64,000 nt of DNA, taken from NCBI GenBank assembly GCA_022606425.2, contig JAHDVF020000046.1, positions 372,001 to 436,000 of the forward strand, in the 5' to 3' direction. The DNA comes from Lepidostoma basale. Its lineage: Eukaryota; Arthropoda; Insecta; Trichoptera; Lepidostomatidae. The position numbers and the translations under genes are program-made. Under the pieces are notes generated by a model. The model ran no database searches. It was not told the DNA's origin and saw only the letters and a list, made by a program, of their open reading frames with translations. Below, in pieces: positions 31,157 through 41,389 of the stretch (the stretch's first letter is position 1; every line of letters starts with the position of its first letter).

Positions 31157-31225
31157 AATAAAAAAAATTGTGTTGTAAACAAAGTACATTAAAAACTAAA
31201 AAAGACAAATAAAATATTAAAACTA

Positions 31226-31505
31226 ACTAACCAGGGCAGCTGCAATCTCTGGCGCTCTAAAATCCGCAATATGGAAAAACAAAGACATGGCCATTAAGAG
31301 TAGGATGAGCATCTATAAAGCATGCGTAAGACCAATAATAAAATATGGCGTCGAAGCCAAGAGTAAGGGCCAAACAAGTTTTGAGGACTTCCGAGATGAA
31401 GACGATGCGGTACTCCATCCTTCTATATTCGTATCCGTGGGAGACGCAGCGTGATGGGTTGCGGACCTCATCGCTACCAATAGGCATCTCCCACTCCTCT
31501 TTCTA
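31226..31505 (+). mobile_element. Family D fragment joined to an nA fragment
   Basis: Plus 31226-31400 encodes AAAISGALKSAIWKNKDMAI, KSRMSIYKACVRPIIKYGVE and then a frameshifted TSEMKT region. At 31405 it joins minus-strand nA sequence (gatgcggtactccatccttc, gtgatgggttgcggacctca) that lacks its tail. Confidence 0.65.
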
Positions 31506-31664
31506 TTACTAGAATTTGACATTGGGCATTTTATAGGGTCACATTGAGATGCTTAATTGATGAAAACGGCGCTTTTTAAATCATTAAACATTTTATATTA
31601 TTATTGAAATTTATATTTTGTTATTTATAAAAAAAATTACATACGCTGTACCGTATAAATATAT

Positions 31665-32020
31665 ATTTACATATGGCGTCGAAGCAAGGGCAGACACAGT
31701 AATGACCAAACAAGTTTTGAGGACTTCCGAGATGAAGACACTGAGGACGATAGCAGGCAAGATGCTGAGAGATCGCGTGAGGAACACCAGAATAAGATAG
31801 ATATGCGAGGTTGAGGATATTATAAGATGGACCAAACAGCGTAAAAGGAACTGGTAAGGTCATGTTCAAAGAATGGACACCACCAGACTCCCCTATATTG
31901 CACTACATAATCGTGGAAGACCTTCTTAAAGATGGAAGAACAGCTGGAAGTCTACCTCACAGGAGGAGCAACACTCTGGAGAACAGACCACGTAGGTTAC
32001 AACAAGGAAGAAGAAGAAAT
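31665..32020 (+). mobile_element. Family D 3' copy
   Basis: Encodes YGVEARADTVMTKQVLRTSE, MKTLRTIAGKMLRDRVRNTR and a decayed RP..WKDS end. In another frame the stretch reads LPHRRSNTLENRPRRLQQGR, a signature shared with 32600, 35095 and 37385. Tail is GAAGAAGAA. Confidence 0.75.
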
Positions 32021-32354
32021 ACAATATATACAAGGAAAGAATTTTTAATGACGTTCCCATTGTTGGCATTGTGCATATATGGAAATCGAACACATAATCA
32101 TAGCGCGATTGGAATAATCAATGTGGATATGTTCTAAGGCATCTTACTAGATGCATGCCTGAGTGATTGAGTGTATCGGAGATTTGCATACTAGACAAGA
32201 AACTAAATGAGAGATAATTGATTTCACGCTAGAAATTCTTTTCTAACTGTACTAAAACCATTGCACAGGTGGAAGTAGCCATAATCAAAGATACGCTCTG
32301 TCGAATATTGTGGAATGTATCATTTCAAGAAAATAAATATATTTATGGCTTATT

Positions 32355-32705
32355 GCAAAATAATAACATATGGCGTTGAAGCAAAAGCAGACACAATCAG
32401 AAACAAACAAGTTTTGAGGACTTCCGAGATTAAGACACTGAGGATGATAGATCGCATGAGGAACATCGGAATAAGATAGATATGTGAGACTGAGGATATT
32501 ATAAGATGGAGTAGACAGCGAAGGAGGGACTGGTACGATCATGTCCAAAGAATGGACACCACCAGACTCCCAGATATTGCACTACTTAATCAGCCTCACG
32601 GGACACGTCCTCGTGGAAGACCTCCTAAAATATGGAAGGACAGCAGAGAGACCTTACAGAAGGAACAACCCTAAGGAAAACAGACCACATTAGTCTATAG
32701 CGTGA
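32355..32705 (+). mobile_element. Family D 3' copy
   Basis: Decayed frames from ITYGVEAKADTIRNKQVLRT to a GTRPRGRPPK-like segment (cacgggacacgtcctcgtgg). Compared with 31665 it has a short deletion before the LRDR motif and ends at gaccacattagtctat. Confidence 0.7.
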
Positions 32706-32757
32706 TTCACAATTATGTAAAACTAACAACAAAACAATCAATTATTATAAATCAAAT

Positions 32758-32925
32758 GTTAAATGCCAGTCACGTGAGGAGTCGGAGAAATCTACGTGCG
32801 TGCATGCCACGATGTATGTATGTTGAGGAATTGAAATAAGTATGTCACGAAAGAACAGTGTGGCAGTCCATTCTTTATCGGAATCCCTTCGGCGAGACGG
32901 TGTGATGGTTAATTAGTCAGCCTCC
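32758..32925 (+). mobile_element. Family A 3' terminus
   Basis: Encodes a decayed HVRSRRNLRACMPRCMYVEE region and ends ccttcggcgagacggtgtga followed by tggttaattagtca, an eroded TTAG tail. Confidence 0.75.
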
Positions 32926-32946
32926 TGGATCAGAAATCACGTGATC

Positions 32947-33205
32947 AAATCAAATCAAATCAGTTTTTTTCATCAATAGACATTACAAAATTAATTTTTA
33001 AGGCATCTATTGAGAACAGGTAAAATAATATATTGTGTATTGTATACTACCAGAAACACATGAGAGATGGTTCGACATTAGGAAGACAGGATACTCTCCA
33101 GAATTAAGGGAATTTGCCTTTTGAACGTGCTTTTACTAATATGAAAGACGCCGATCTCCGAGGAGACCGCATTCAGCAGATTAATTGCTCTTCCCACCGG
33201 TGTCA
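32947..33205 (-). mobile_element. Family J 3' end
   Basis: Tail units caaatcaaatcaaatcag at 32947-32965, the shared 3' untranslated segment (aaggcatctattgagaacag, acacatgagagatggttcga) and the end of the coding part (gatctccgaggagaccgcat, ttgctcttcccaccggtgtc). It is truncated at about 33205. Confidence 0.75.
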
Positions 33206-33929
33206 CCATTTGTCATCATGCCGGGTGTGGGATTTCGCAATGGCGACCATGCGCGATGTGATTCGCGAGTGCGCAGGCGCGAATAGAGAGATAAACAACT
33301 AGTCTACGCCTGCGCACAGAGTGGATGCTTTTCAAGTATTGCCTGATTTATGGCGCGTGCGATTAATTCTGGGCCGTTGACGTAACGGCAGACAAGTCAA
33401 TGATCAATTATATTATCTTGCCAGGAACTAGTTTACGAATAATTTCCTAATAAGTATTAATAAATGGAGAATCTATCTTTGAAGTGACCCTTAGTTTAAT
33501 AAAACGTTTCGACAATGGAAGGAATAACCAATACAAATTCATATTTCGTTTTTAAAAGGGATTGGCCTTCTACAAAGAAGCAAGCTCAGCTGTCGATCCA
33601 TCTCTTTGGTGGTCTGCCCGAGGGTCGTCTACCTTGGGGTTGGCCTTGCAACACAATGAGAGGGAATCTAGATGAATCCAATCTTCTCAAGAGTGCATAA
33701 TATAATATTTTCCTTTACCTCCCTCACCTAACGGCATCTTCGACCTGACATATTTACATTATCCATGTATTCCTTATTCTGTCACGTAGTGTCTTGCCAG
33801 ATATGTTACCGAATGTCTTCATTTGTGTCCCTCTGAGTGTATGTTTTTATAATTGTGATGTCCACCCTGCACTCGATTCCATATATCATATTTTGTAATT
33901 GTGGTGTCCAGCCTGTATTCGATTCCAAC
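33206..33929. other. No gene recognised; CpG-rich patch 33220-33330
   Basis: The patch atgcgcgatgtgattcgcga...gcctgcgcacagagtgg is CpG-rich and unique, and includes an imperfect inverted pair gtgcgcaggcgc / gcctgcgcac. The remainder is ordinary AT-rich sequence. Confidence 0.45.
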
Positions 33930-34500
33930 AACAACAACAACAAACCATCACGCCGTTTCCCCGTAGGGGTAGGCAGATAGAATGGACCACCACACTACTC
34001 TATCCTGGCACACCTCTCTAGTTTCCTTCACATTCATATAGCGAGTCGTACACGCACGTCGATTCTGTCGTATATCGTTCTATCACACATACGTCTTAGA
34101 GACCTCATCTTTAGCGCATTTATTCTGCTCTCATCCTTCTTCTGCCAGTTCCATGCTTCGCTTCCAAACATTAGGCCATTAGGATTGGGACCAGAACTCC
34201 ATTGTGAACGACCGTTTTCGCTTTCATTGATAAAATCTTGTTTACAATAACTATTTTTAAAGCTCCATTCACTTTGTTTCCCGCACCGACCCTTCTTTCG
34301 ACGCCACTATCCGTTCGGCCATCCGCTGTGAACATGCTACCTAAATACACAAATTCACTCACCTGCTCCAAATTCTCTTCGTTCACACTTATGTTACAAA
34401 CTGTCATTCGCTCTTCCCTTTCAAAAACCACCACCTTTGACATTCCGACATTCATCATTAAATCATTTAACTTGCATACCTTATACGTTCTCGACACCAA
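33930..34500 (-). mobile_element. Family A2 copy with internal deletion
   Basis: The minus strand ends in an A2 terminus with a caacaacaacaacaaacc tail (an eroded or switched tail unit). After about 120 bases the sequence jumps, near 34055, to the MCGRTIYDRI region and continues into LMYGSEAW, NKVNGALKIVIVNKILSMKA, LEQVSEFVYLGSMFTADGRT and LNDLMMNVGMSKVVVFERE. About 250 bases of the 3' coding part are missing. Confidence 0.8.
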
Positions 34501-34510
34501 GACTTGTAAT

Positions 34511-35094
34511 TCGTCCGCAATAGAGAATATATTATTTTATTCGATTATTCGACATACTATTATCATAATATGTAGCACGCAAGTTTTATAGATCCTAACT
34601 TTGCTTTTTAATTCATTTCATGAAAAAATGTTATGCTCGTTCTTTTAACTCAATCAATCGGCTTATCGGAAGAAAAAAACAATTCTTACTATTTTGTATT
34701 GAAGCAGGTCGCTCGATTCAAGTGTCAGTTAAGGCGATGGGTTAAAAAGAAATATTAATCATAAAGATGACGAATTGGCGTCGAATCGATCGAATCAAAG
34801 AGTGCAGGAATGCATTGTACGAGTAATACAGGCTTATTGAATGATAAGTGACACATCCCACCCGGTTGCAGTCTGTAGCACCCGGTACACGGCACAGGGC
34901 GCCTGAAGTGTGCCGCTAACGGTTGATCATCGCTGTCACAGGCGCGAATGGCGTCACATTCGTACACTTTCTTCATGAGATTGCATCGGGAATGTTCGAT
35001 AGCATCGATTTGAACGGTATTCGATTAACGCGATTTCGACGTGCGAAGATACAGTGAAAAATCGACGCAATGGCAACATCCCTATATTAAAATA
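34511..35094. other. No gene recognised
   Basis: Contains a GC-richer patch at 34850-34950 (acatcccacccggttgcagt, cacggcacagggcgcctgaa). Short frames have no recognisable similarity. Confidence 0.4.
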
Positions 35095-35285
35095 TATTAT
35101 TCTTCGTCCTTGTTGTAGACCTATGTGGTCTGTTCTCCAGAGTGTTGCTCCTCCTGTGATGTAGACTCCCAGCTGTCCTTCCATCTTTTAGGGGGTCTTC
35201 CACGAGAACGAGTCCCATGAGGCTGATTATGTAATGCAATAAAGGTGAGTCTGGTGGTGTCCATTCTTTGAACATGGCCGTATCA
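35095..35285 (-). mobile_element. Family D 3' end
   Basis: Minus-strand reading: tgttcaaagaatggacacc, the (in this copy frame-shifted) RGRPPK segment and the HHRRSNTLENRPHRSTTRTK signature, then a GAAGAA end. Joined directly at 35286 to an nA fragment on the plus strand. Confidence 0.7.
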
Positions 35286-35392
35286 GTCCGCGTCTCCCGC
35301 GGATACGAATTGAGAAGGATGGAGTGCTGCATCAGTTAAAGCATGGCAGTCCATTATTATTGCCTACCCCTTCAGTTAGTTAGTTAAAAAGA
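35286..35392 (+). mobile_element. Non-autonomous family nA 3' end
   Basis: Plus-strand cgcgtctcccgcggatacga, aggatggagtgctgcatcag, then the family A terminus and gttagttagttaa tail, with the GGGGAGACGGCGTG part deleted. Confidence 0.65.
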
Positions 35393-35507
35393 GTAATAAA
35401 TATGACGAGTGTTAGAGTTTGGGATGTTTAAGGTGCCTTTATGAATGGTAGAGGATGTATGGATCAAATTTTTGCACTTCATACATTACATTGGGCAGAT
35501 AAGTTAT

Positions 35508-35772
35508 TTAACTAATTAACTAACCGTCACGCCGTCTCCCCGAAGGGGTAGACAGAAAGAATGGACACTGTTCTTTACTGACACACTCTTCTTTCTAAAC
35601 ATAATTCTCTCGCTTCATCAACGTTTATACATCGTGTCATGCACGCACGTCGATTTCTCCAACCCTTCACGTGGCCGAAATTCAATATTTAATTTATGTG
35701 AACATGCAACGTTTTCCACGGTCTTCCTCTATTTCTAGTTCCGTTAACATCGTTAACATATAACTTTTTAAC
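35508..35772 (-). mobile_element. Family A 3' copy
   Basis: Minus-strand terminus with tail aactaattaactaacc on plus, a decayed MNVDEARELC region and NVNGTRNRGRPWKTLHVHIN. Several stops and a small duplication near 35575-35600. Confidence 0.75.
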
Positions 35773-35929
35773 AATTTCCCAAGTTTCTGGCCAAAAACCG
35801 CTAATTTTACTGCATCGCTGTACACGGAAAGCACTAAACCAGTGGCCAGAGCATATAGAAATCTTACAGCCCGGTCTGTTATCATTTTTCATTACCGTAT
35901 TCTGCTCCTTGAACTCGTGTATAAAAACA

Positions 35930-36030
35930 ACAAGGCGTTTGATTTTCGTTACATTTGATAATGCCCTAAATGGCGAAACATGTTATTCACATAAATTATA
36001 ATAAAACTTCTAGAAAACAACCGTTTTCAT
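35930..36030 (+). repeat. Hammerhead-like remnant, family d
   Basis: The order TTGATAA (degenerate CTGANGA box), T, GCC-CTAAAT-GGC hairpin, GAAA, CATGTT at 35955-35984, followed by the family d outer segment ttataataaaacttctagaa. The core has two substitutions and the cleavage triplet is GTT instead of GTC, so activity is unlikely. Confidence 0.5.
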
Positions 36031-36365
36031 TCGCATTATTGAGGAACATATCAGATTGATTGTCTGATCGATATCGCTTAATGCGACTTCGATTTATACG
36101 AAACTTTCTATGTACGCATTAACCGTACGTAGAACCCATTCCGAAAAGGCGCGGTCTGCAACCGCGGCAATGTACGCCCGGCCAAATCTGCGCGACCGTA
36201 TACAACGGCTGCAGATAAAGAAATTAGCATCTTTCTTTGTAGCGACGAATTTCGGCCGAGTTCACGATGGCAATATTGCAAAGCGATGCATTACAAATTG
36301 ATTGCCCGTGTATGCAAATGTCATATTTTAAATACAATGAGGTTCAACGAACTGCTTATTTACAA
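36031..36365. other. No gene recognised; CpG-rich patch
   Basis: 36110-36290 is CpG-rich (aaaaggcgcggtctgcaacc, gcgcgaccgtatacaacggc) with a 63-codon plus frame of no recognisable similarity. Confidence 0.4.
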
Positions 36366-36450
36366 TAACATGGATTACCCGGTGGATTAGTGGTTGCAGT
36401 CGAATGTAAAGCTTAAAAGTTCTGGGTTCAAGCATCCTAGAATTGAAATG
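36366..36450 (+). mobile_element. tRNA-like SINE head
   Basis: A-box-like GGTGGATTAGTGG and B-box-like GGGTTCAAGC lie about 40 bases apart in otherwise non-tRNA sequence (no paired acceptor stem is apparent). It differs in sequence from the SINE at 42171 and 49556, so it may be a separate family. Confidence 0.45.
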
Positions 36451-36486
36451 AAATGGTTTGTCTTTTTAAAAATAACTGCTTTTAAA

Positions 36487-37095
36487 ATAACTAACTGACT
36501 AACTAACCATCACATCAGAAAGAATTGACTGGTATACTTTTCTTTCTTGACATATTTACCTCGCTTCATCAACATTCATACATCGTATCATACACGCGCG
36601 TCGATTTCTCTAACTCGTCACGTGGCCGACATTTAATATTTGATTTATTTGATCGTGCCACCTTTTCCTCGGTCTTCCTCTATTTCCAGTTCCATTTAAA
36701 TCGTTAACATATATTTTTTTATCATTCATTCTTCATTCGTTCTTTCCATTTGTCCAAACCATCTTAATGATCCTTTCCTTATTTTATTCACAACACCATC
36801 ATTCGCACTGCATTCACTTCTTATATTATCTACAAAAATGCTACATAACCTATGACCTTTTCATCATAATTTTTTTTTTGTGATAATTTTGTTCATAATA
36901 CTTACGTTCTTCCGCTTTATACTATTTTCTTATATCAACATTTGAAAATCTATCCAACATCATTCTGCACACACATAGGTCTTAGGGACCTCATCTCTAC
37001 TGCATTTATTCTGTTCTCATCCTTCATCTGCCAGTTCCATGATTCGCTTCCATTCATAAGGGTTGGGACGTGAACTCCATTTAAACGGCCAGTTT
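36487..37095 (-). mobile_element. Two family A fragments in tandem
   Basis: 36487-36830 is a minus-strand A1 3' end (tail aactgactaactaacc, then HVRSQRNRRA- and GRPRKRWHD-type coding remnants). 36890-37095 is an A2-like piece covering ADIRKE, RRMCV and MNGSESWNWQMKDENRINAV. Since the second piece continues the order of the first but belongs to another subfamily, two separate copies adjoin. Confidence 0.7.
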
Positions 37096-37119
37096 TGCTT
37101 TCATTGATAAAATTTCATT

Positions 37120-37660
37120 TTAAAAATTCATCAAATGATTTAACTGAAATCTCTTGATGGAAGTTCATTTTAAATAATAATTAAACAAAACAATGTTTTT
37201 TGTCAGGCAAAGACACTGAGGGATCGCATGAGGAACACCAAAATAAGAGAGATATGTGAGGTTGAGGATATTATAAGATGGAGCAGACAGCGAAAAAGGG
37301 ACTGTCGGTCATGTTCAAAGAATTGACACCACCAGACTCCCCTATATTGCATTGCATAATCAACCTCACTGGACTCGTCCTCGTGGAAGACCTCCTAAAA
37401 GATGGAAGGACAGCTGGGAATCTACCTCACAGGAGGAGCAACACTCTGGAGAACAGACCACATAGGTCTACAACAAGGAAGAAGAAGATGTTTTTTTTTA
37501 TAACTACTTCCACATTTGTCTTTATTTCGACAGCGACCGGTTTCGCCAGGTTCGCTGGCATTTCACCAGTCTGTCGATGCCAGCGAGGCTGGCGAAACCG
37601 GTCGCTGTCGAAATAAAGACTAATGTGGAAGTAGTTATAAAAAACATCGTTTTATTTAAT
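37120..37660. repeat. Family b palindromic repeat with a family D insertion
   Basis: The left flank (aaatgatttaactgaaatct, attaaacaaaacaatgtttt) and the palindrome at 37497-37640 belong to one family b repeat. The plus unit (37566-37608) reads CCAGT, CTGTCGA, T, GCCAG-CGAGG-CTGGC, GAAA, CCGGTC, GCTG. Stem I pairs CAGT with GCTG, stem III is ACCGGT, and the cleavage triplet is GTC. The only core defect is A6 changed to T. The opposite unit is partly deleted. Confidence 0.65.
37202..37487 (+). mobile_element. Family D 3' copy, 286 bp, in a family b repeat
   Basis: Begins gtcaggcaaagacactgagg, contains the WSRQRKRDC- and NLPHRRSNTLENRPHRSTTR-type segments and ends caaggaagaaga. The 9 bases atgtttttt flank it (37193-37201 and 37488-37496), though a T-run makes the exact length uncertain. 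Confidence 0.8.
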
Positions 37661-38189
37661 TATTATTATTCTTCTTTTTTTAATTTTTAAAGGATTTTAA
37701 TCAATTATATTAGAGTTTCTTTTACAATCTTCAATGTGAGCAGAAAATAGCTCATTATTATGAAGAAGGAATCTGGTCGTGTCCAGGCTTGAACCCATGT
37801 CCCCTGGATCAGGAGCTAAGCGTTCTATACGTGTACAATTGTACCAAAATTCATATTAAAATCATGTACAATGCTTTTAGTTCACTAGCATCACATAGCA
37901 CCTGCATACAATGTGTTGAAAGAATTAACGAATTTCAAAGAAGAGAACATTGCTTTCAGTTCAATTAGCAATAATTATATGGAAATGAAAAATAGCCACC
38001 GTACCATTCATAATAACTCAATTAAAATCATTTTAATAGAGAGACGGGTGAAAGAAAAGGAGAAAACTTGTTGATTTGCACATTCGAGAATGCATCTATA
38101 AAATCTGATATAATTTTTACTTCCTTGGATAGAAAACACTTGTTGGTTTTCTTCAGATGTAAAATAGGAATATCCACAAAGACTAAACT

Positions 38190-38818
38190 TGATAATTGTA
38201 ATGGAATTTATGCAAACATTCCAAAACAACAAATAAACAAACTTCAATCTACGTTCAATACAGCAGCAAGACTCATTAAAGGTATTCCAAAAGAGTCCCA
38301 TATAACACAACATCTCAAAGAACTTCACTGGCTTAAAAGTCCAGAAAGAATCCAGTATAAACTCTGCTGGACAGTCTTCGAAGCGCTACATGGAATGGCA
38401 CCAAGTTATATATCTGAACTCTGTATAACGGACAGCCTAAATTCAAGGAAATCCACACTTCGCTCGGCGAAGTCCTCGGCAATAGGAATTGAGCCGAAGT
38501 TTTGCCTCAGTACAAATTTCCGGAATCGAGCGTTCGCGGTAGCCGGTCCATCAGCTTGGAACAATCTCCCTTCACACCTCAGATGCATAAATGATCCGAC
38601 AGATTTCAGATCTAAATTGAAAACCCATCTTTTCCATATTTCATACTTAATTTAAACATTTATATTTTGTTCTACTATACTTTTTAACCGATCGCTTTTT
38701 AGGCGTTCACATTTAGATTTTTAGATTTAAAACACGTCTTAATGCGCCTTTGAGGTGATTACATCACAAAAACGGCGCTATAAAAGTTAGCATATTATTA
38801 TTATTTATTATTAAACGT
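38190..38818 (+). mobile_element. L2-like non-LTR element, 3' part
   Basis: The frame, ending at 38653-38655, encodes KLQSTFNTAARLIKGIPKES, HLKELHWLKSPERIQYKLCW, LHGMAPSYISELC and NRAFAVAGPSAWNNLPSHLR, ending FRSKLKTHLFH. The series AARL..., LHWL...R..YK, LHG.AP.YL.L and R.F.VAGP..WN.LP is typical of L2/CR1-group carboxyl ends. The 3' untranslated part (gtcttaatgcgcctttgagg) ends in an ATTATTATT tail. Confidence 0.85.
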
Positions 38819-38944
38819 CAAGATACTGGTAGATCCAAGCTCAATACTTGGTTGATAGGAGGATTGAGAGATTGTGTGAGGAACACCAGAATAAGAAAAT
38901 GCCCCGTTTTATGAACTAGTTAAAAAAAATAATAATAATAAACA

Positions 38945-39215
38945 TATTTAGTATGAGGGCTGCACCTGAAGTAGTCGATCAGCCCTTTATATTAGGAAAT
39001 AATAATTTGATAAGGTGCGTTTTGAGTCTAGGTCTAAACTCTGACTGATTATCTGCTGGAAGATTGTTCCAGGCTGAAGGGTCGGCTACCGCGAAGACTC
39101 AGTCGCCAAAGTTTGTGCTTGGACAGCATTTTGACAGTCAATCTACTGATCGCAGAATACTTAGCTGATCGCAATGTAGACTGTCTGGCATTCAGGTTCT
39201 CGTTGATGCAGAGTT
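38945..39215 (-). mobile_element. L2-like element, 3' fragment
   Basis: Minus-strand sequence carries the FAVADPSAWNNLP-type end (ctgaagggtcggctaccgcg on plus), then a distinct 3' part (atgagggctgcacctgaagt) that matches 54740-54790. This is a second L2 subfamily, different from 38190 in its 3' untranslated region. Confidence 0.75.
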
Positions 39216-39410
39216 CAGATATATAAGCAAATAAGTTTTATTTGGCAACAGTGATTTGTTTGCCATGGATGTGCTAATATGCTAGAACCTTCTGCAGCAA
39301 ACCTACGAGCTGCACACCAAATTCGACAAAATCACAACATTTAAAAGGCTTCAAAAAATCGAATTACCACCGTAGCAATATTTCTATTGGGGTACAAAAA
39401 AATATCTTAC

Positions 39411-39567
39411 CTGGCTGAGGCCGATTCGGTACAGCGAGGAATCCAAATCTATAGTCTTCACCATCTCCTCGACGGCTCGCCGCTGCTCATCTTGCGGCAG
39501 AGAAGTCAGTGAGGGATACACCACACCGTCACCGTTCTCGTGATGAGATGATGTCAGGAGTCGGAAT
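39411..39567 (-). CDS. Mhcl: Myo18 exon 15 (end of the motor head)
   Basis: 157 bases, entering in phase 2 after AG and leaving in phase 0; residues 727-779 of the assembled protein. It reads RFRLLTSSHHENGDGVVY, then DEQRRAVEEMVKTIDLDSSL and YRIGLSQ, matching RFDVLAP...DERRAVEELL..LDLE and GLSRV of human MYO18A, the end of the converter before the lever arm. Acceptor gcatag and donor CAG/GTAAGAT are good. The next exon (VFFRAG-like, neck and coiled coil) was not recognised further left. Confidence 0.9.
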
Positions 39568-39629
39568 CTATGCATGAAAATAATTCAATTTTAATATCAT
39601 TTTAACCTTAGGCAAATTTTCTTCTATAT

Positions 39630-39975
39630 ACGCCATACTTCGTGTTGTTATGATACTTTATTTCTCTTTTTCTTTTTTATATACTTTGTATTATATATAT
39701 GTACAACACTTGTATTAAAAAAATAAAATTACATTGACATGTTTCGGACAACCAGTCCTTCTTCAGTGATACATATTATAAAGACACATTTTAAAAATAT
39801 TATAACATTGTTTACATGATATATAATATTTATAACACCTGTCAGATCATCTAAACAAAATTTATAATATTTTTAAAATGTATCTTGATAATATGTATCA
39901 CTGAAGAAGGAATGGTTGTCTGAAACATGTCTATGTAATTTAATTTTTTAATGTAAGTGTTGTATATACAAAGTA
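39630..39975. repeat. Head-to-head pair of family a hammerhead-like units
   Basis: The minus unit (39766-39731) reads CTGAAGA, A, GGAC-TGGTT-GTCC, GAAA, CATGTC: all core bases, a 4-bp stem II and the GTC triplet. The plus unit (39901-39935) reads CTGAAGA, A, GGAATGGTTGTCT, GAAA, CATGTC. Stem I has diverged in both (GTATCA opposite AATGTA or TATGTA). Outer arms (tatactttgtattatatata and gtgttgtatatacaaagtat) extend the palindrome to about 340 bases. Confidence 0.7.
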
Positions 39976-40077
39976 TATGAAGAAAATAAATTAAGCAAAT
40001 TCAAAAATAATAGACATATTCATAAACAAATAAATTTAATGTCATACAGAAATTATTGGGACAGAAAATAATCATAC

Positions 40078-40163
40078 CTTCGGGCAAATTCTGCGAATGG
40101 AAGTGTATCCGGGAAACCCTGCTTGTACATTCTGGCAGCTTCCAACACTTGGAATCCTCGGAA
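40078..40163 (-). CDS. Mhcl: Myo18 exon 14
   Basis: 86 bases, phase 0 to 2; residues 699-726: FRGFQVLEAARMYKQGFPDT, then LPFAEFAR. It matches [29 protein letters not shown] of MYO18A, the relay and converter region with the conserved R-x-G-[FY]-P pattern of myosins. Acceptor tttttgtag and donor AAG/GTATGA. Confidence 0.92.
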
Positions 40164-40233
40164 CTACAAAAACATACATTTTTTTTAAATAAATGGTACT
40201 CATACTCGTATAGAATGCAAATGGATATATACG

Positions 40234-40745
40234 TATATCGGTCACACCCTGAGACGGAACCCAGCCTGCATCGTTCAGGGAGCACTAGACTGGCCCCCTG
40301 TGGATGGGAAGAGGAAGCGAGGCAGACCTAGAGCCACCTGGAGAAAAATCCTGCAGGACGGGGTTAAGACGGTTCTGGGCTTCTTACGACGGCGTAAGAA
40401 GCCTAGAAGCCCAGCGTGTGTAAGAAATTTTGAATCAGAACCCCCAAATCTAAGTAATCATGCCCCTGCATAAACCAACAACCCACCAAATCACCTTCCA
40501 ATAATGTTCCTATCAGACGTAAGAGGAATAGCCACAAGAGCTGAAATTCTGTAAGTCAGAAGATTTGATTCAAAATTTCTTACGCATGCCGGATTTCTGG
40601 GCTTCTATGGGAGTACGGCCACTGTTGAACACAATTGGTGTGGTGCTAGGTACCAGACATGCGATAGAGTCGAGTGGAAGAGAATCTTCGAGACCCTATT
40701 CACTACAAAGGTGTGACAGGACAATAAGGAGAATACATAATAAAA
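40234..40745 (+). mobile_element. Family F fragment split by a foldback insertion
   Basis: 40234-40374 encodes RSHPETEPSLHRSGSTRLAP in one frame and the RGRPRATWRKILQDGVK region in another. 40611-40745 continues with the DDV..QACDRV.WKRIFETLFTTKV-type end. The family F order is preserved once 40375-40610 is removed. Confidence 0.7.
40375..40610. mobile_element. Foldback element with nested inverted repeats
   Basis: The left part contains ctgggcttcttacgacggcg and its own inverse (cgtaagaagcctagaagccc), followed by gtaagaaattttgaatca. The right part ends tgattcaaaatttcttacgc and ctgggcttctatggg, the inverse order. The element is thus bounded by inverted repeats of about 40 bases, and the left one is itself a hairpin. 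No coding potential. It sits inside family F. The superfamily is unresolved. Confidence 0.65.
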
Positions 40746-41089
40746 CCTTTTTATCATTGTTTCTTTGTACTATTTGATAACTCCTTCTGATTGAAATTAG
40801 TACAATCTCCTTATTATTATTATTTTGTTTTCTCTTATGAAAACCTATAATTGTAATTATCATTGTTCGTGATAATTATAATTATAGGTTGAATAATTGT
40901 CAGAACACATACTTCGCCTAGTGTGATACATTATTATAATTATTGAGGGGCCAAATTGTGAAAAAATAAATAAATGAATAAACAGATAAATCAATTTGTT
41001 ACGCACTGCTTGTATACAACTTTTTAACCATTCGTTCCATTTATCCAAATCATCTAAACAATTTTACTCGTAACGCATTCATCTTCTTC

Positions 41090-41388
41090 ATTTCATCGTT
41101 CGGTATCATACATAACTTTCCCGCACATTATTCTCAGTGATCTCAATTCTATGGCATTTATCCCTCTTTTGCCAGCTCCAAGCTTCACTTCCATACATAA
41201 GGGTTAACACTAGAACTTTATTATGTACTGCCATCTTTGCTTCAGTAGATATATTTTTATTTGCAATCATGACTTTGAGTGAACAATTTATTTTATTCCC
41301 AGAACCAACCATTCTTTCGAAGTCTTTTTCCATTTTTTCGTCTTTTGTAAACATGCTTCCCAAATAAATAAATGTAACATTATAAACA
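41090..41388 (-). mobile_element. Family A3 internal fragment in a Myo18 intron
   Basis: The minus frame encodes MGSMFTKDEKMEKDFERMVG, NKINCSLKVMIANKNISTEA and LTLMYGSEAWSWQKRDKCHR, then decays through a TENNVRE segment. It abuts the Myo18 exon 13 donor; the codons after SQV belong to intron and transposon sequence. Confidence 0.75.
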
Positions 41389-41389
41389 C

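Noticed and set aside
33929..33950. CRISPR-like or satellite reading of the caacaacaacaa run
   Set aside because: It is the short tail of a family A2 copy.
39384..39410. Extension of Myo18 exon 15 to a stop codon (VRYFFVPQ)
   Set aside because: A good donor (CAG/GTAAGAT) lies before it, and the family continues with a lever arm at this point. It is kept only as a possible isoform.
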